64,000 nt of DNA from an uncultured Clostridia bacterium (GTDB lineage: Bacteria; Bacillota; Clostridia; Christensenellales; UBA1242): positions 1-64,000 of the forward strand of contig CAKVHW010000001.1 of the NCBI GenBank assembly GCA_934754495.1. Reading direction: 5' to 3'. The first letter of the stretch is position 1, and every line of letters begins with the position of its first letter. The notes under the pieces were generated by a model. It was not told where the DNA came from. It made no database searches and worked only from the letters and a program-made list of their open reading frames with translations. Both the position numbers and the translations under genes were made by a program. This document shows, one piece after another, positions 1 to 7,420 of the stretch.

Positions 1-11
1 TTATTATCCAT
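1..11 (-). CDS. Start of a further gene of the TasA-like cluster (partial)
   Basis: Only the first three codons (Met-Asp-Asn) lie in the window. The start is supported by a strong GGAGGAG ribosome site just upstream. It is also supported by the preceding spacer (12-212), which is homologous to the two spacers that lead into the next two cluster genes. By position it should be another secreted protein or the cluster's processing peptidase, but the product cannot be seen. Confidence 0.6.
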
Positions 12-21
12 ATTCTCCTCC

Positions 22-184
22 TTTGGGCTATCGCCCGTCTTATCAAAATCTGCTGTAGTTTTAGTATTGACAAATTCTAATCTTTAGTGTTTTCACGCTT
101 TCTATCAAAATGTGCTATTGCTTAAGTATCGGCAAATAGCAATCTTTAGTATTTTCACACTTTTTGTTATGTGTAAATTAAGCC
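22..184 (-). repeat. Two ~61-bp hairpin repeats plus a degenerate third, spacer 1
   Basis: Units lie at 22-82 and 83-144, with a degenerate unit at 145-184. Each unit, read on the transcribed minus strand, has a helix region, then TTTTGATA, then a 4-bp stem closed by a G-N-N-A loop. Here the stems are GGGC/GCCC with loop GATA and GCGT/ACAC with loop GAAA. The last hairpin abuts the ribosome site of the gene that starts at 11. Unit 83-144 also forms a 7-bp stem, TGCTATT/AATAGCA. Confidence 0.85.
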
Positions 185-212
185 ATAATTTCACTTTCAA
201 CTTTTCACATTA

Positions 213-896
213 TTAATCGTGTCCCCATTGGTCGTGACGACTGCCAAATGCAATTGGGTCGCTAATACCATTAACCTGAATTGTTTCGACTGAGAATGAA
301 AAAGTAATTTTCTTTTCAGCAAATCTATTATCAAGTTTTAATGAAACATTAATTGTACTATTAGCAAAAGTAACAACTTCACCTTCACTTAACTGACGAG
401 CAACATTTGTTGAACCTCTAAGCTTTAACACATACCAATAATCTGGTATCTCCGAACGGCTAAAGTTTACCAAAACCCAGTCTTCGCTAACAACATCGTT
501 AGTAACATATCCAGGTTGTACTCCGCTAAGCATTCCGTCCCAACTAACAAGTTGATTATTCTCATCGTAAACATCGTCAAAATCAACATTAAGTTTTGCC
601 CTTACATATGCTGGGCTCGAACTATCGCTCATTCTAACACCGATATTAACATATAGTTTGTCGCCAGGCATAACCGCATCTGGTGTTCCCACCGCTAATT
701 CGTCCATTCGCACACTACTTGTAAGGTCAACCACAATTGGTTTTGCAAATGTAAAGTTTAGGCTTTCGGTGTTTGTTTTTATGTACCATGCAAATGTGAA
801 TGAGAAAACAGACAACACACACACAAACACAGACATGATAATATAGACTGCACTTAACATATTAAGTTTTGACTTTTTACGTCTTTTCTTCTTCAT
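213..896 (-). CDS. Secreted TasA/camelysin-like protein with SipW-type signal
   Basis: This is a 227-aa protein. The start at 896 is chosen over the longer reading at 932 because AAAGGAGGAAAC lies just before it. A Lys/Arg-rich head is followed by one membrane segment (about residues 15-36). It ends in FAWYIKTNTES, then LNFTFAKPIVVDL, which matches the pattern at SipW-processed signals of TasA and CalY (AYFSDxE..NTF.AGTLDL). The rest is Ser/Thr/Val-rich beta sequence with no recognised catalytic motif. It is the third member of a minus-strand series and is flanked on both sides by homologous repeat spacers. A role as a surface fibre or matrix subunit is inferred from the signal type. The function is not proven. 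Confidence 0.7.
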   Translation of the reverse strand: MKKKRRKKSKLNMLSAVYIIMSVFVCVLSVFSFTFAWYIKTNTESLNFTFAKPIVVDLTSSVRMDELAVGTPDAVMPGDKLYVNIGVRMSDSSSPAYVRAKLNVDFDDVYDENNQLVSWDGMLSGVQPGYVTNDVVSEDWVLVNFSRSEIPDYWYVLKLRGSTNVARQLSEGEVVTFANSTINVSLKLDNRFAEKKITFSFSVETIQVNGISDPIAFGSRHDQWGHD

Positions 897-907
897 CTGT
901 TTCCTCC

Positions 908-1064
908 TTTGCGTTATCACGCTTTTTATCAAAATGTGCTATATTTTAGTATAAGCAGATAGTAATCTTTGAGCTATCGCCCTTCTTATCAAAATAAAGT
1001 GTATATTTAGTACCAGCAGAAATTAATCTTTTCATTATCATACTTTTTATCATATGTGTAAATC
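908..1064 (-). repeat. Two ~61-bp hairpin repeats plus a degenerate third, spacer 2
   Basis: Units lie at 908-967 and 968-1028, with a degenerate unit at 1029-1064. The tetraloop stems on the minus strand are GCGT/ACGC (loop GATA) and GGGC/GCTC (loop GATA, one G-U pair). The final hairpin sits directly before the AAAGGAGG of the gene starting at 896. The flanking sequence up to the stop of the upstream gene resembles that of spacers 1 and 3, including AGTTGAAAGTG or AGAGTTGAAAGTG and TTTACACAT. Confidence 0.85.
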
Positions 1065-1100
1065 AACCCTTAATTCCACTTTCAACTCTACACATTAATC

Positions 1101-1703
1101 TTAGCCAGTATAACTTGCAACAAAGTTTTTAAAAGCGGTAGGGGCATTTTCCCAACCATCAACACTACTATTAATTAGTGCTGTACAAGCACCGCCTTGT
1201 GCCTGAACCGCTCCAACTGTAAGTGTAACTGTAACCTTTTCCCCTGCATTTGTGTTGCCAAAGTCTAAGGTTTTAAATTTTGTACAGAATGTAACCGATG
1301 TGTTTTGTGGAACTGCTGCTTTATAGAAGTAGTAGCTGTTATTCGTTGTACTACCTAGCCAGGTTGTGCTAGCAGGCAATGCCCTAACATAGTCATTAGC
1401 CTCTACCTTAACATAAATAAATATTGCACCGCTTGTACTAGTATTTGTAATTGTAAAAGTATAGTTTGTACCGCTATAAATTGTGTTTGGACTAATTGTG
1501 GCTGGAAACTGAATTTTTCCATCATTATTAGGTCCACCAGTAAACTTAAAGTCTACAAGTCCTGCCGTAATTGCACTATTTACACTATGTGTATCAAACA
1601 AGTATGACAGTGTTATGGAAGAAACAAACACAACAGTTGTTATTACTGCCATAACAAATATTATAATGCATGCAATTTTATCTTTTTTTGTCCAACTTTT
1701 CAT
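1101..1703 (-). CDS. Secreted TasA/camelysin-like protein with SipW-type signal
   Basis: This is a 200-aa protein. The start at 1703 follows AAAGGAGGGAACAA. The longer frame to 1766 would run through the repeat. A single membrane segment (about residues 9-30) leads into LSYLFDTHSVNSAITAGLVDFKF. That is the clearest match in the cluster to the TasA/CalY junction, where a SipW-like peptidase cuts just before the aromatic residues and the mature chain begins with a T-x-x-NN-x-x-x-AG-x-x-D pattern. The mature part is about 165 residues of Thr/Asn/Ala-rich beta sequence, similar in size to the TasA family domain. Its neighbours share the architecture and spacer. I infer a surface fibre subunit. 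No SipW peptidase is visible in the window. Confidence 0.75.
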   Translation of the reverse strand: MKSWTKKDKIACIIIFVMAVITTVVFVSSITLSYLFDTHSVNSAITAGLVDFKFTGGPNNDGKIQFPATISPNTIYSGTNYTFTITNTSTSGAIFIYVKVEANDYVRALPASTTWLGSTTNNSYYFYKAAVPQNTSVTFCTKFKTLDFGNTNAGEKVTVTLTVGAVQAQGGACTALINSSVDGWENAPTAFKNFVASYTG

Positions 1704-1714
1704 TTGTTCCCTCC

Positions 1715-1873
1715 TTTGCGTTTTCACGCTTTCTATCAAAATAAAGTGTGATTCTAGTACTATCAAATACCAATCTTAGTGTTATCACGCTTTCTATCAA
1801 AATGTGTTGCTGTTTAAGTATCGGTAAAGATTAATCTTTAGTGTTTTCATACTTCTTGTTATGTGTGTAAATT
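1715..1873 (-). repeat. Two ~61-bp hairpin repeats plus a degenerate third, spacer 3
   Basis: Units lie at 1715-1775 and 1776-1836, with a degenerate unit at 1837-1873. The minus-strand stems are GCGT/ACGC (loop GAAA) and GCGT/ACAC (loop GATA). TTTTGATAGAAA precedes both hairpins, as in the other copies. The last hairpin is followed at once by the ribosome site of the gene starting at 1703. Confidence 0.85.
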
Positions 1874-1915
1874 AATCCATAATCACACTTTCAACTTTTC
1901 ACTTTCCACATTTTT

Positions 1916-3469
1916 TTACTGCACTTCCATTACATGCCAAGCATCAATATAAAAGTCAATACCTGCACCACTTGGCACACATAAAAAACAGAAAATAGTT
2001 GTATCGCTTGTAAGCACGTCTGTCTCAAGAGTTAAAATTTCCCAATCGCCACTACCAGAATAAATTGATGAATCATCATTAGTTATACCACTCCAATTAT
2101 AGCTACCACCATTAAGTTCAAATCGCAAACTGCCTTTCATACCATTTAACATTGTTGTTCCGGCAGGCATATTGCTTTTCATTGCAATACTAAATCTATA
2201 TTTTTTACCTTTCAATACACTTACATGGTTGTAAATTCTACCAGATACTCCATAAGAGCCAGAAAGTTTTAAACATTTTGTTCCTTCAAAAGCATCTGTA
2301 TCAACAATTTCCATTGTAGCATTGGCTTGATTTGTTAGCCCAGTATATGTGCCAACACTATAACTTTCAAAACCCCCGTCTATTGTTTCACAATGTTTAC
2401 TTACATAGTATATATTAGATGTTGTGGAAGCCGTACCTGATGCCCAATTATACATATCCATTGTGGTTTCGCTTTTCTTATCATAGAACTTACCATATTT
2501 ACTAGGCACCATATTCAATAAAACATTTCCATCAGCATCATACATTTTAATTTGACCAAATTCAATTTCCTGTGCCCATACAGCATCCCAAACCATACTA
2601 ATTTCGGTATTTAATGTGCTAGAAATTGTAAATGTAACCTTAGTCATTGTCCCACTTGTAAATTGGTCTACTGTTTTATCAGCCGTACCTGTAAGACTTG
2701 TAAATTTCCAAGAATTTCCATTAATACCAATCCATGCACTATTGTATGTACAGAAGAATATATTACTATTTTTAGCCGTTGTTTTTGCGGTTAGTTCTAT
2801 TTTACTTACTTGGTTCCATTTAACACCAAGTTTAGGTGCAACTGTTGAACTTTTTACTTTAGTAAGCGTATAGTTATTTGCAAACCAACCTGCTGGAGTG
2901 TTTGTCCAAGGGTCTTTATAGCCTAGCCTATACACTCCGCCAGTGTAGTCCACCATTTCAACTGTCATTTTGATTTTCATTGTTTTATTAGCGCCTTCGG
3001 CTGTAGGTGTAACGCTACTAACCAAGCTTACGCTTGCATTAGGTGCCAATGTTGTATTGTAGTAGAAAACTCCACTATATGTATTTTCAATATTCTCATC
3101 ACTTGCTAGGAAACCACTATTAAGGGTAACATTGCTAAAGTATCTTGTTGTTGCTATTTCTTTAGTGCTTTCGTTTACGTATATACTATAAAACACTCTT
3201 AGCAAAACATTGGTTGTGCCGTTGTTGGTGATTGAGTTGTTTGCTGTTACAGATTTTGGTGTTCCGTTTAAGCCAGTTGTAAATTCTGTTGTAGTGCTAC
3301 TACTTTTTACTTCGGTTTTTGCAGAGTTGGTTGTGCCGGAATTTGTAGTATTACCATTTTTATACAACCAAGCCAAGGTATATTGGCACGCAAAATAAAA
3401 AAGCATTAGCATAAGCACAATGCTACTAATTAAAACCACTATTGTTTTATTCGTTTTCCATTTTTTCAT
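1916..3469 (-). CDS. Secreted cell-surface protein with C-terminal carbohydrate-binding-like jelly roll
   Basis: This is a 517-aa protein. One membrane segment at residues 9-30 ends in TLAWLYKNG, then a Ser/Thr/Asn linker. The position and aromatic pair match the SipW-type junction of the two downstream genes, though less exactly. The last ~155 residues have the layout of a CBM4/9-type jelly roll: GGFES, EGTKCLKLSG, then a GKKYRFSIAMKS strand and a closing DFYIDAWHV strand. The middle is Asn/Thr-rich and unrecognised. The gene heads the surface cluster. Its ribosome site is weak, and a low-quality promoter (TTTACA then TATAAA) lies about 50-80 bp upstream. I infer a polysaccharide- or matrix-attaching surface protein. 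Confidence 0.65.
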   Translation of the reverse strand: MKKWKTNKTIVVLISSIVLMLMLFYFACQYTLAWLYKNGNTTNSGTTNSAKTEVKSSSTTTEFTTGLNGTPKSVTANNSITNNGTTNVLLRVFYSIYVNESTKEIATTRYFSNVTLNSGFLASDENIENTYSGVFYYNTTLAPNASVSLVSSVTPTAEGANKTMKIKMTVEMVDYTGGVYRLGYKDPWTNTPAGWFANNYTLTKVKSSTVAPKLGVKWNQVSKIELTAKTTAKNSNIFFCTYNSAWIGINGNSWKFTSLTGTADKTVDQFTSGTMTKVTFTISSTLNTEISMVWDAVWAQEIEFGQIKMYDADGNVLLNMVPSKYGKFYDKKSETTMDMYNWASGTASTTSNIYYVSKHCETIDGGFESYSVGTYTGLTNQANATMEIVDTDAFEGTKCLKLSGSYGVSGRIYNHVSVLKGKKYRFSIAMKSNMPAGTTMLNGMKGSLRFELNGGSYNWSGITNDDSSIYSGSGDWEILTLETDVLTSDTTIFCFLCVPSGAGIDFYIDAWHVMEVQ

Positions 3470-3585
3470 TTTAGTGCGTATTTACCCTTATACTTTCTTA
3501 TGTCTTATTTTATAATAATACAAATTTTTTGTAAAACAAATTTTAATAATATTATATATTATTATCTATAATTACCAAATTTTTA

Positions 3586-3726
3586 TGTGCGTTGTCACGC
3601 TTATTATCAAAAGAAGTTGTAGCTCTAGTATTAACAGCTAACAATCTTTTGGTGTTGTCATGCTTATTATCAAAATTAACTGCATACAAAATATAAGCCA
3701 ACAACAATCTTTGGTGCTATCGCACA
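3586..3726 (-). repeat. Two ~61-bp hairpin repeats plus a solitary hairpin upstream of the surface cluster
   Basis: Units lie at 3586-3646 and 3647-3709, and a hairpin-only piece at 3710-3726. The minus-strand stems are GCGT/ACGC (loop GACA), GCAT/ACAC (loop GACA, imperfect) and GTGC/GCAC (loop GATA). This array lies between the degV terminator and the cluster's first gene. Here the repeats do not touch a ribosome site. Confidence 0.8.
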
Positions 3727-3757
3727 AAAAAACACCCTAGTTTAGGGTGTTTTTTAT
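3724..3757 (-). terminator. Rho-independent terminator after degV
   Basis: The 8-bp stem ACACCCTA/TAGGGTGT (3732-3739 with 3743-3750) has a 3-nt loop and T-runs on both sides, so it can work in both directions. It follows the degV stop. Confidence 0.9.
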
Positions 3758-3803
3758 TGTTCCAAAAATTTATTTCATTTAAAACCAAACACAAAGTTAC
3801 TTT

Positions 3804-4700
3804 CTATGGCAACAAACGTTGTTCGTTACTAACAAACGCAAAAGCAACTGCATTTGGACCAACGTGGGCTCCAATAATAGGTCCCATAATTCTAATTTCA
3901 GGTTCGAAACCAAAAGTGTTTTTAATTTCCGCTTGAACTTCTTGAGCCATAGGAAGATTATCGGTATGAACAACAACTGCTTTAAAGTGTTCTTTATTGA
4001 AAGTAAAGTTTTGTTTCGTTTCGTCAATAATGCTCTTAATAGCCTTTTTAGAGCCCATTTCTTTACGAACAATTTCAAGTTTGCCAGCTCTAGTAAACTC
4101 GATAATTGGTTTTAATCTAAGCATTGTACCAATTGCCGCCTTAACTCCGCCAATTCGTCCGCCACGTTTTAGATACATAAGGTCGTCAACAATAATTAAG
4201 TGTTGTAAAAGCCCCTTAAGTTTGTTTATTTCATCAAAAGTTTCTTGTAATGTTGCACCCTTATCACGCATATCTACGGCAATACGAACAAGCATACCTT
4301 CACCAACTGTTGTTGTGGTACTTTCTAGTGCCATGTAATTAATGTCAGGATATTTTTCTTTAACAATTTCAATGGCTTTAAGTGCATTGTCAATGGTTGG
4401 GCTTAGTCCCTTGCCTTGCGAGATGTGAAGTGCATTTTTAATGCCTTTTTCTGCCATTCTTGTAAATAAATCAATATGAGCTTGCAAATTCAAAATAGAT
4501 GTTTTAGCAACACCACCTTTACGCAAACGATTGTAAAAATCAACATATTCTTGTTGGGTTTGGAAATTATCCAAATATTCATTAACCACACCATTTTCTT
4601 CAATTGTAAACGAAAGTGGTTCTACATACACGTCCAGTTTTTTGATTTCATCAGCATACAACTCACATGTACTATCCGAACTGATTTCAAAATTTCTCAT
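3804..4700 (-). CDS. DegV family fatty-acid-binding protein
   Basis: This 298-aa protein has the usual DegV/FakB length. Members bind a fatty acid and present it to FakA kinase for phosphorylation. Visible family features are the N-terminal ISSDSTCEL, the KTSILN stretch in place of the usual TSxP, the ESTTTTVGEGML segment that lines the lipid site, and LKRGGRIGGVKA. Start: GGGAGAAAATAA before the ATG. It lies 14 bp after the MFS gene, so the two are likely co-transcribed from the promoter at 6319. A terminator follows. Two more DegV genes (35526 and 49272) are present in the window. The individual lipid preference cannot be read. Confidence 0.93.
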   Translation of the reverse strand: MRNFEISSDSTCELYADEIKKLDVYVEPLSFTIEENGVVNEYLDNFQTQQEYVDFYNRLRKGGVAKTSILNLQAHIDLFTRMAEKGIKNALHISQGKGLSPTIDNALKAIEIVKEKYPDINYMALESTTTTVGEGMLVRIAVDMRDKGATLQETFDEINKLKGLLQHLIIVDDLMYLKRGGRIGGVKAAIGTMLRLKPIIEFTRAGKLEIVRKEMGSKKAIKSIIDETKQNFTFNKEHFKAVVVHTDNLPMAQEVQAEIKNTFGFEPEIRIMGPIIGAHVGPNAVAFAFVSNEQRLLP

Positions 4701-4714
4701 TTATTTTCTCCCTA

Positions 4715-6082
4715 TTATTTATTTTTTCCTTTTTTAGATTTTTCTATATAAATTGTTTTTATATCGCTATCATCAACACTATTCACCGCATTTTTACCAT
4801 TTGCCTTGCTCTTTTTAGATTTTTTCGAGCCAAATGGAGCATGAATTTCGGACATCATTATTTCGTGGTTTTGAAGATAATCCACAACTAGTTTTCGTGA
4901 ATATTCTTCATTTGCTGGAATAAGATAACCACTAAAGGCAATTCCACCAGCCACAACTGCAAGCACTGGAATCATAGAACCACACATTCCAAGTAGCATC
5001 GGTACCATAACCGCCAAGTTGGAAGTTATTTCCCTATTAAATAATGCCCTATTACCTGCACCCATAATACGTGCCTTTGGAAGTAGCCTTCGCAAACAGA
5101 ATGTTGAGATGTTGCCATAGAACAATCCAATAATTGCATTCAATACAAATAGTAATGCTACATTTTTAACAAATATTAGCATTGCTGTACCCACAGCACA
5201 TACAACACAGCTTATTACTAATAGCGGAGTTGTCTCCTTTTTAGAGTCAATAATGCCAAATAGGAAACACCCTAGTCCAAACATTCCACTATAAAGAGCA
5301 TTCATGTAACCAGCCATTCCAAACGATGGGAATGTAAGATACAAGTGAATTACATATGCTGCCCCAATTACATCCATAAAGCTAAAAATAAAATATACAA
5401 TCGCATAACCCAAAAGCATTTTGTGTGTAAATTTTTTTTGTTTCTTTACAAGTTCTGGACTGTTTGAAAATGTTAAAACAGCATTAGAAACCGCATCAGC
5501 ATTAAAGCCTTTTTGATTACGACTTCTAACATAGTAAACAACAAGCGGAATAACAGAAATTATATAAATTACAACAGAAATAATAAGTATAAGTGTTTTG
5601 TTTACATCAAGCATAACACCACCAACAACAAATGCAAGTAAAACACCAAGTTGCTCTAATAGTCTAGTGACGCCTAGCGAATTTCCATCTTGTCCTTCTT
5701 GAGTGGAGGCATAGTTGTATAACACTTCAAGTGGCATTGTTTTAAAACCTTCGGCAAAACCATAGAACAAAACCGAACCTATTACTCCAATCCACAAGTT
5801 GATTTCTATTAGCAATATACTAATTGAATACAACACTACCGGAACAATTCTAATCATTAGTGCTAGTTGTGGGCTGTTTTGAAAAAACTTGCGGCATACA
5901 ATACTAGTAAGAAGTCTAATTAAATATTGCACAACCACACTTGCACATGCCAGCACAAGCGAACCAGTTGCATCCAAAATAATAACAGGAATAAATGCAC
6001 CAACAAGCTTAGTGGCAATATTTGAAAGCAACTTATAAAAATTAAGTAAAAACAATTGTTTTTGCATTTTCCTAAATTTCAT
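4715..6082 (-). CDS. MFS-type membrane transporter, possibly drug efflux
   Basis: This 455-aa protein has about 12 hydrophobic segments. A charged middle loop around residues 190-215 (RSRNQK, KKQKKF) divides two halves, the layout of major facilitator permeases. The tail after about residue 410 is cytoplasmic, rich in Lys and Ser (KKSKKSKANGK). The substrate is not evident and no sugar-transporter motif is clear. What stands out is the leader: a consensus promoter, a possible 34-codon leader peptide and two tandem terminators lie ahead of the start. This arrangement is typical of ribosome-antibiotic resistance genes controlled by attenuation. On that basis, efflux of a ribosome inhibitor is a reasonable but unproven guess. 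Confidence 0.75.
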   Translation of the reverse strand: MKFRKMQKQLFLLNFYKLLSNIATKLVGAFIPVIILDATGSLVLACASVVVQYLIRLLTSIVCRKFFQNSPQLALMIRIVPVVLYSISILLIEINLWIGVIGSVLFYGFAEGFKTMPLEVLYNYASTQEGQDGNSLGVTRLLEQLGVLLAFVVGGVMLDVNKTLILIISVVIYIISVIPLVVYYVRSRNQKGFNADAVSNAVLTFSNSPELVKKQKKFTHKMLLGYAIVYFIFSFMDVIGAAYVIHLYLTFPSFGMAGYMNALYSGMFGLGCFLFGIIDSKKETTPLLVISCVVCAVGTAMLIFVKNVALLFVLNAIIGLFYGNISTFCLRRLLPKARIMGAGNRALFNREITSNLAVMVPMLLGMCGSMIPVLAVVAGGIAFSGYLIPANEEYSRKLVVDYLQNHEIMMSEIHAPFGSKKSKKSKANGKNAVNSVDDSDIKTIYIEKSKKGKNK

Positions 6083-6150
6083 CCTTTTCTAACAACTTTA
6101 ATAATATATCATATCATTAAAAAAATTAAAAATTATTTGGGCAAGTTTGC

Positions 6151-6188
6151 AAAAAAAACACACTTTAGCTTAATTTAACCAAAGTGTG
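6151..6188 (-). terminator. Second leader terminator
   Basis: The stem CACACTTT/AAAGTGTG (6159-6166 with 6181-6188) is followed on the minus strand by eight T residues. It lies between the leader peptide frame and the MFS gene, inside the presumed 5' leader. Confidence 0.8.
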
Positions 6189-6269
6189 AGTAAAAAAAAC
6201 GAGAGGCGGGTACCTCTCGCTACCTAAATATGTGTATGTAAATAGGTAGAATGAAAAATGGAAAAACAT
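6165..6269 (-). CDS. Possible leader peptide of an attenuator upstream of the MFS gene
   Basis: This is a 34-codon frame that begins MFFHFSFYLF and contains GSERYPPLVFF. It runs straight through the first terminator stem and stops inside the second. The start is about 20 nt after the predicted transcription start and has no Shine-Dalgarno site, which lowers confidence. The overlap of reading frame and terminator arms is how leader-peptide attenuators before tetracycline and macrolide resistance genes are built. I recall Tn916 tet(M) as such a case but cannot check sequence identity here. Confidence 0.45.
   Translation of the reverse strand: MFFHFSFYLFTYTYLGSERYPPLVFFTHTLVKLS
6192..6220 (-). 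terminator. First leader terminator / attenuator
   Basis: The GC-rich stem CGAGAGG/CCTCTCG (6200-6206 with 6213-6219) is followed by eight T residues on the minus strand. It is directly abutted by an upstream hairpin, CTACCTA/TAGGTAG (6220-6226 with 6243-6249). The CTACCT arm could instead pair with the AGGTA inside the terminator arm, so the two folds may exclude each other. Confidence 0.85.
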
Positions 6270-6295
6270 TTTATTTGTTTATAAAATGCATTATA

Positions 6296-6324
6296 ATAAT
6301 ACCACTAAAAACATAAGGTGTCAA
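6296..6324 (-). promoter_or_regulatory. Consensus promoter for the attenuated MFS-degV leader
   Basis: TTGACA (6319-6324), a 17-bp spacer and TATTAT (6296-6301) on the minus strand. Transcription should start near 6289 and give a leader of about 200 nt before the MFS gene, or an ~95-nt terminated RNA. Confidence 0.85.
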
Positions 6325-6346
6325 TACCCTAATTTTAAAAAAATTG

Positions 6347-7249
6347 CTATTTTTTTAGGTTTTTTAGCACTTTTTGAACACCTAAATCATTAATAATGGA
6401 AATTCTTTGCCCTCTACTAAACAAAATTAGTGTAACTCGCCCATCATCTTTTAACATTTTAACATCGTTAATCTTTATTATAATCTTGTCTTTATCCCAA
6501 TACGAAAGCGAATAATCCACCTCACCATACGGCACAACAAACTTTAGTTTTGGATTATAAAATCCCTCACCATATATCACAAGCGTGTTTTTGTATTTTG
6601 GTACACAACCATAACACATCAAACTTTGACTTGGTAAAATTGTACTAATTTTAGTTGTTTTAACTTGAATGCTGTTTTTTAATTCTACCACAGTGTTATC
6701 AGAAATTTTTTCTCTTATTACACACCCATTATTTATTACACTATTTTCACCAATGGAACTATATATTTTACAATCATCACATATTTTCACATTTTTACAA
6801 ATATTTATCTTTTTGTCAAAAAGAGTGCTGTTATTGTCATAAAACCTATTATTATTTCCAACAACAATATTTTCACACAAATTATATCCACTACCAATAT
6901 AATTAAAATCACCACTTATTACAAGTGGAAAAGCAATGTTTGAATATGGTGAAATATAATTTGTGCACGCACTTACACATACCACTTTTGCACGAGTAAG
7001 CACACCAATTAAATCGTTATTGTTAAGATTATTATCAACCACATTTTTTGAAATTAAGTACATAAATATTGCAAACAATCCACTCTTGCAACTTAGGTCA
7101 ATATTATGTTCTATATAATACTGTTCATGCTTTTTACATTCTAAAAAAACTATTTTTTCATCTACTTTACAATTGGGAAAATTGTTCTTAATAAGTTTTC
7201 TAAGATAGGATAATGTTAATTTTTTAAACCAAATATTTTTTAATTCCAT
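6347..7249 (-). CDS. Hexapeptide-repeat (left-handed beta-helix-like) protein, unknown function
   Basis: Read from the ATG at 7249 the protein has 300 aa. An upstream TTG at 7342 would add 31 residues of unconvincing sequence. The middle (about residues 110-190) shows short-period turns rich in Ile, Val, Gly and Asn (SGDFNYIGSGY, ICKNVKICDDCKIYSSIGENSVI). This is the look of a left-handed beta-helix as in hexapeptide acyltransferases, but no catalytic His-containing motif stands out. The N-terminal part is Lys/Asn-rich and the C-terminal ~90 residues are beta-rich. Codon use is more extreme in A and T than that of its neighbours, which suggests a different history. It is divergent to tmk. No specific substrate can be named. 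Confidence 0.55.
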   Translation of the reverse strand: MELKNIWFKKLTLSYLRKLIKNNFPNCKVDEKIVFLECKKHEQYYIEHNIDLSCKSGLFAIFMYLISKNVVDNNLNNNDLIGVLTRAKVVCVSACTNYISPYSNIAFPLVISGDFNYIGSGYNLCENIVVGNNNRFYDNNSTLFDKKINICKNVKICDDCKIYSSIGENSVINNGCVIREKISDNTVVELKNSIQVKTTKISTILPSQSLMCYGCVPKYKNTLVIYGEGFYNPKLKFVVPYGEVDYSLSYWDKDKIIIKINDVKMLKDDGRVTLILFSRGQRISIINDLGVQKVLKNLKK

Positions 7250-7420
7250 ATTGATATATATGAAATTTTTATAGGAATGTTTAATAATTTGTATAGCAAA
7301 ACTGCACATTTTGTATGGTCTTCCAATATTACAATTGCGCAAGGTTAAAATGCCATTATTTTGTTTACATTTTATTTTAATTTTGTAATAATAATAAAAA
7401 ATTTAAAGGTGGCTTGTATT

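Noticed and set aside
22..184. CRISPR array
   Set aside because: The ~61-bp units are directly adjacent, with no unique spacers, they vary between copies, and no cas gene is present.
22..184. c-di-GMP (GEMM) riboswitch
   Set aside because: GCAAAG-like pieces and a GNRA-type loop are present, but the conserved core and the second stem of the riboswitch are missing.
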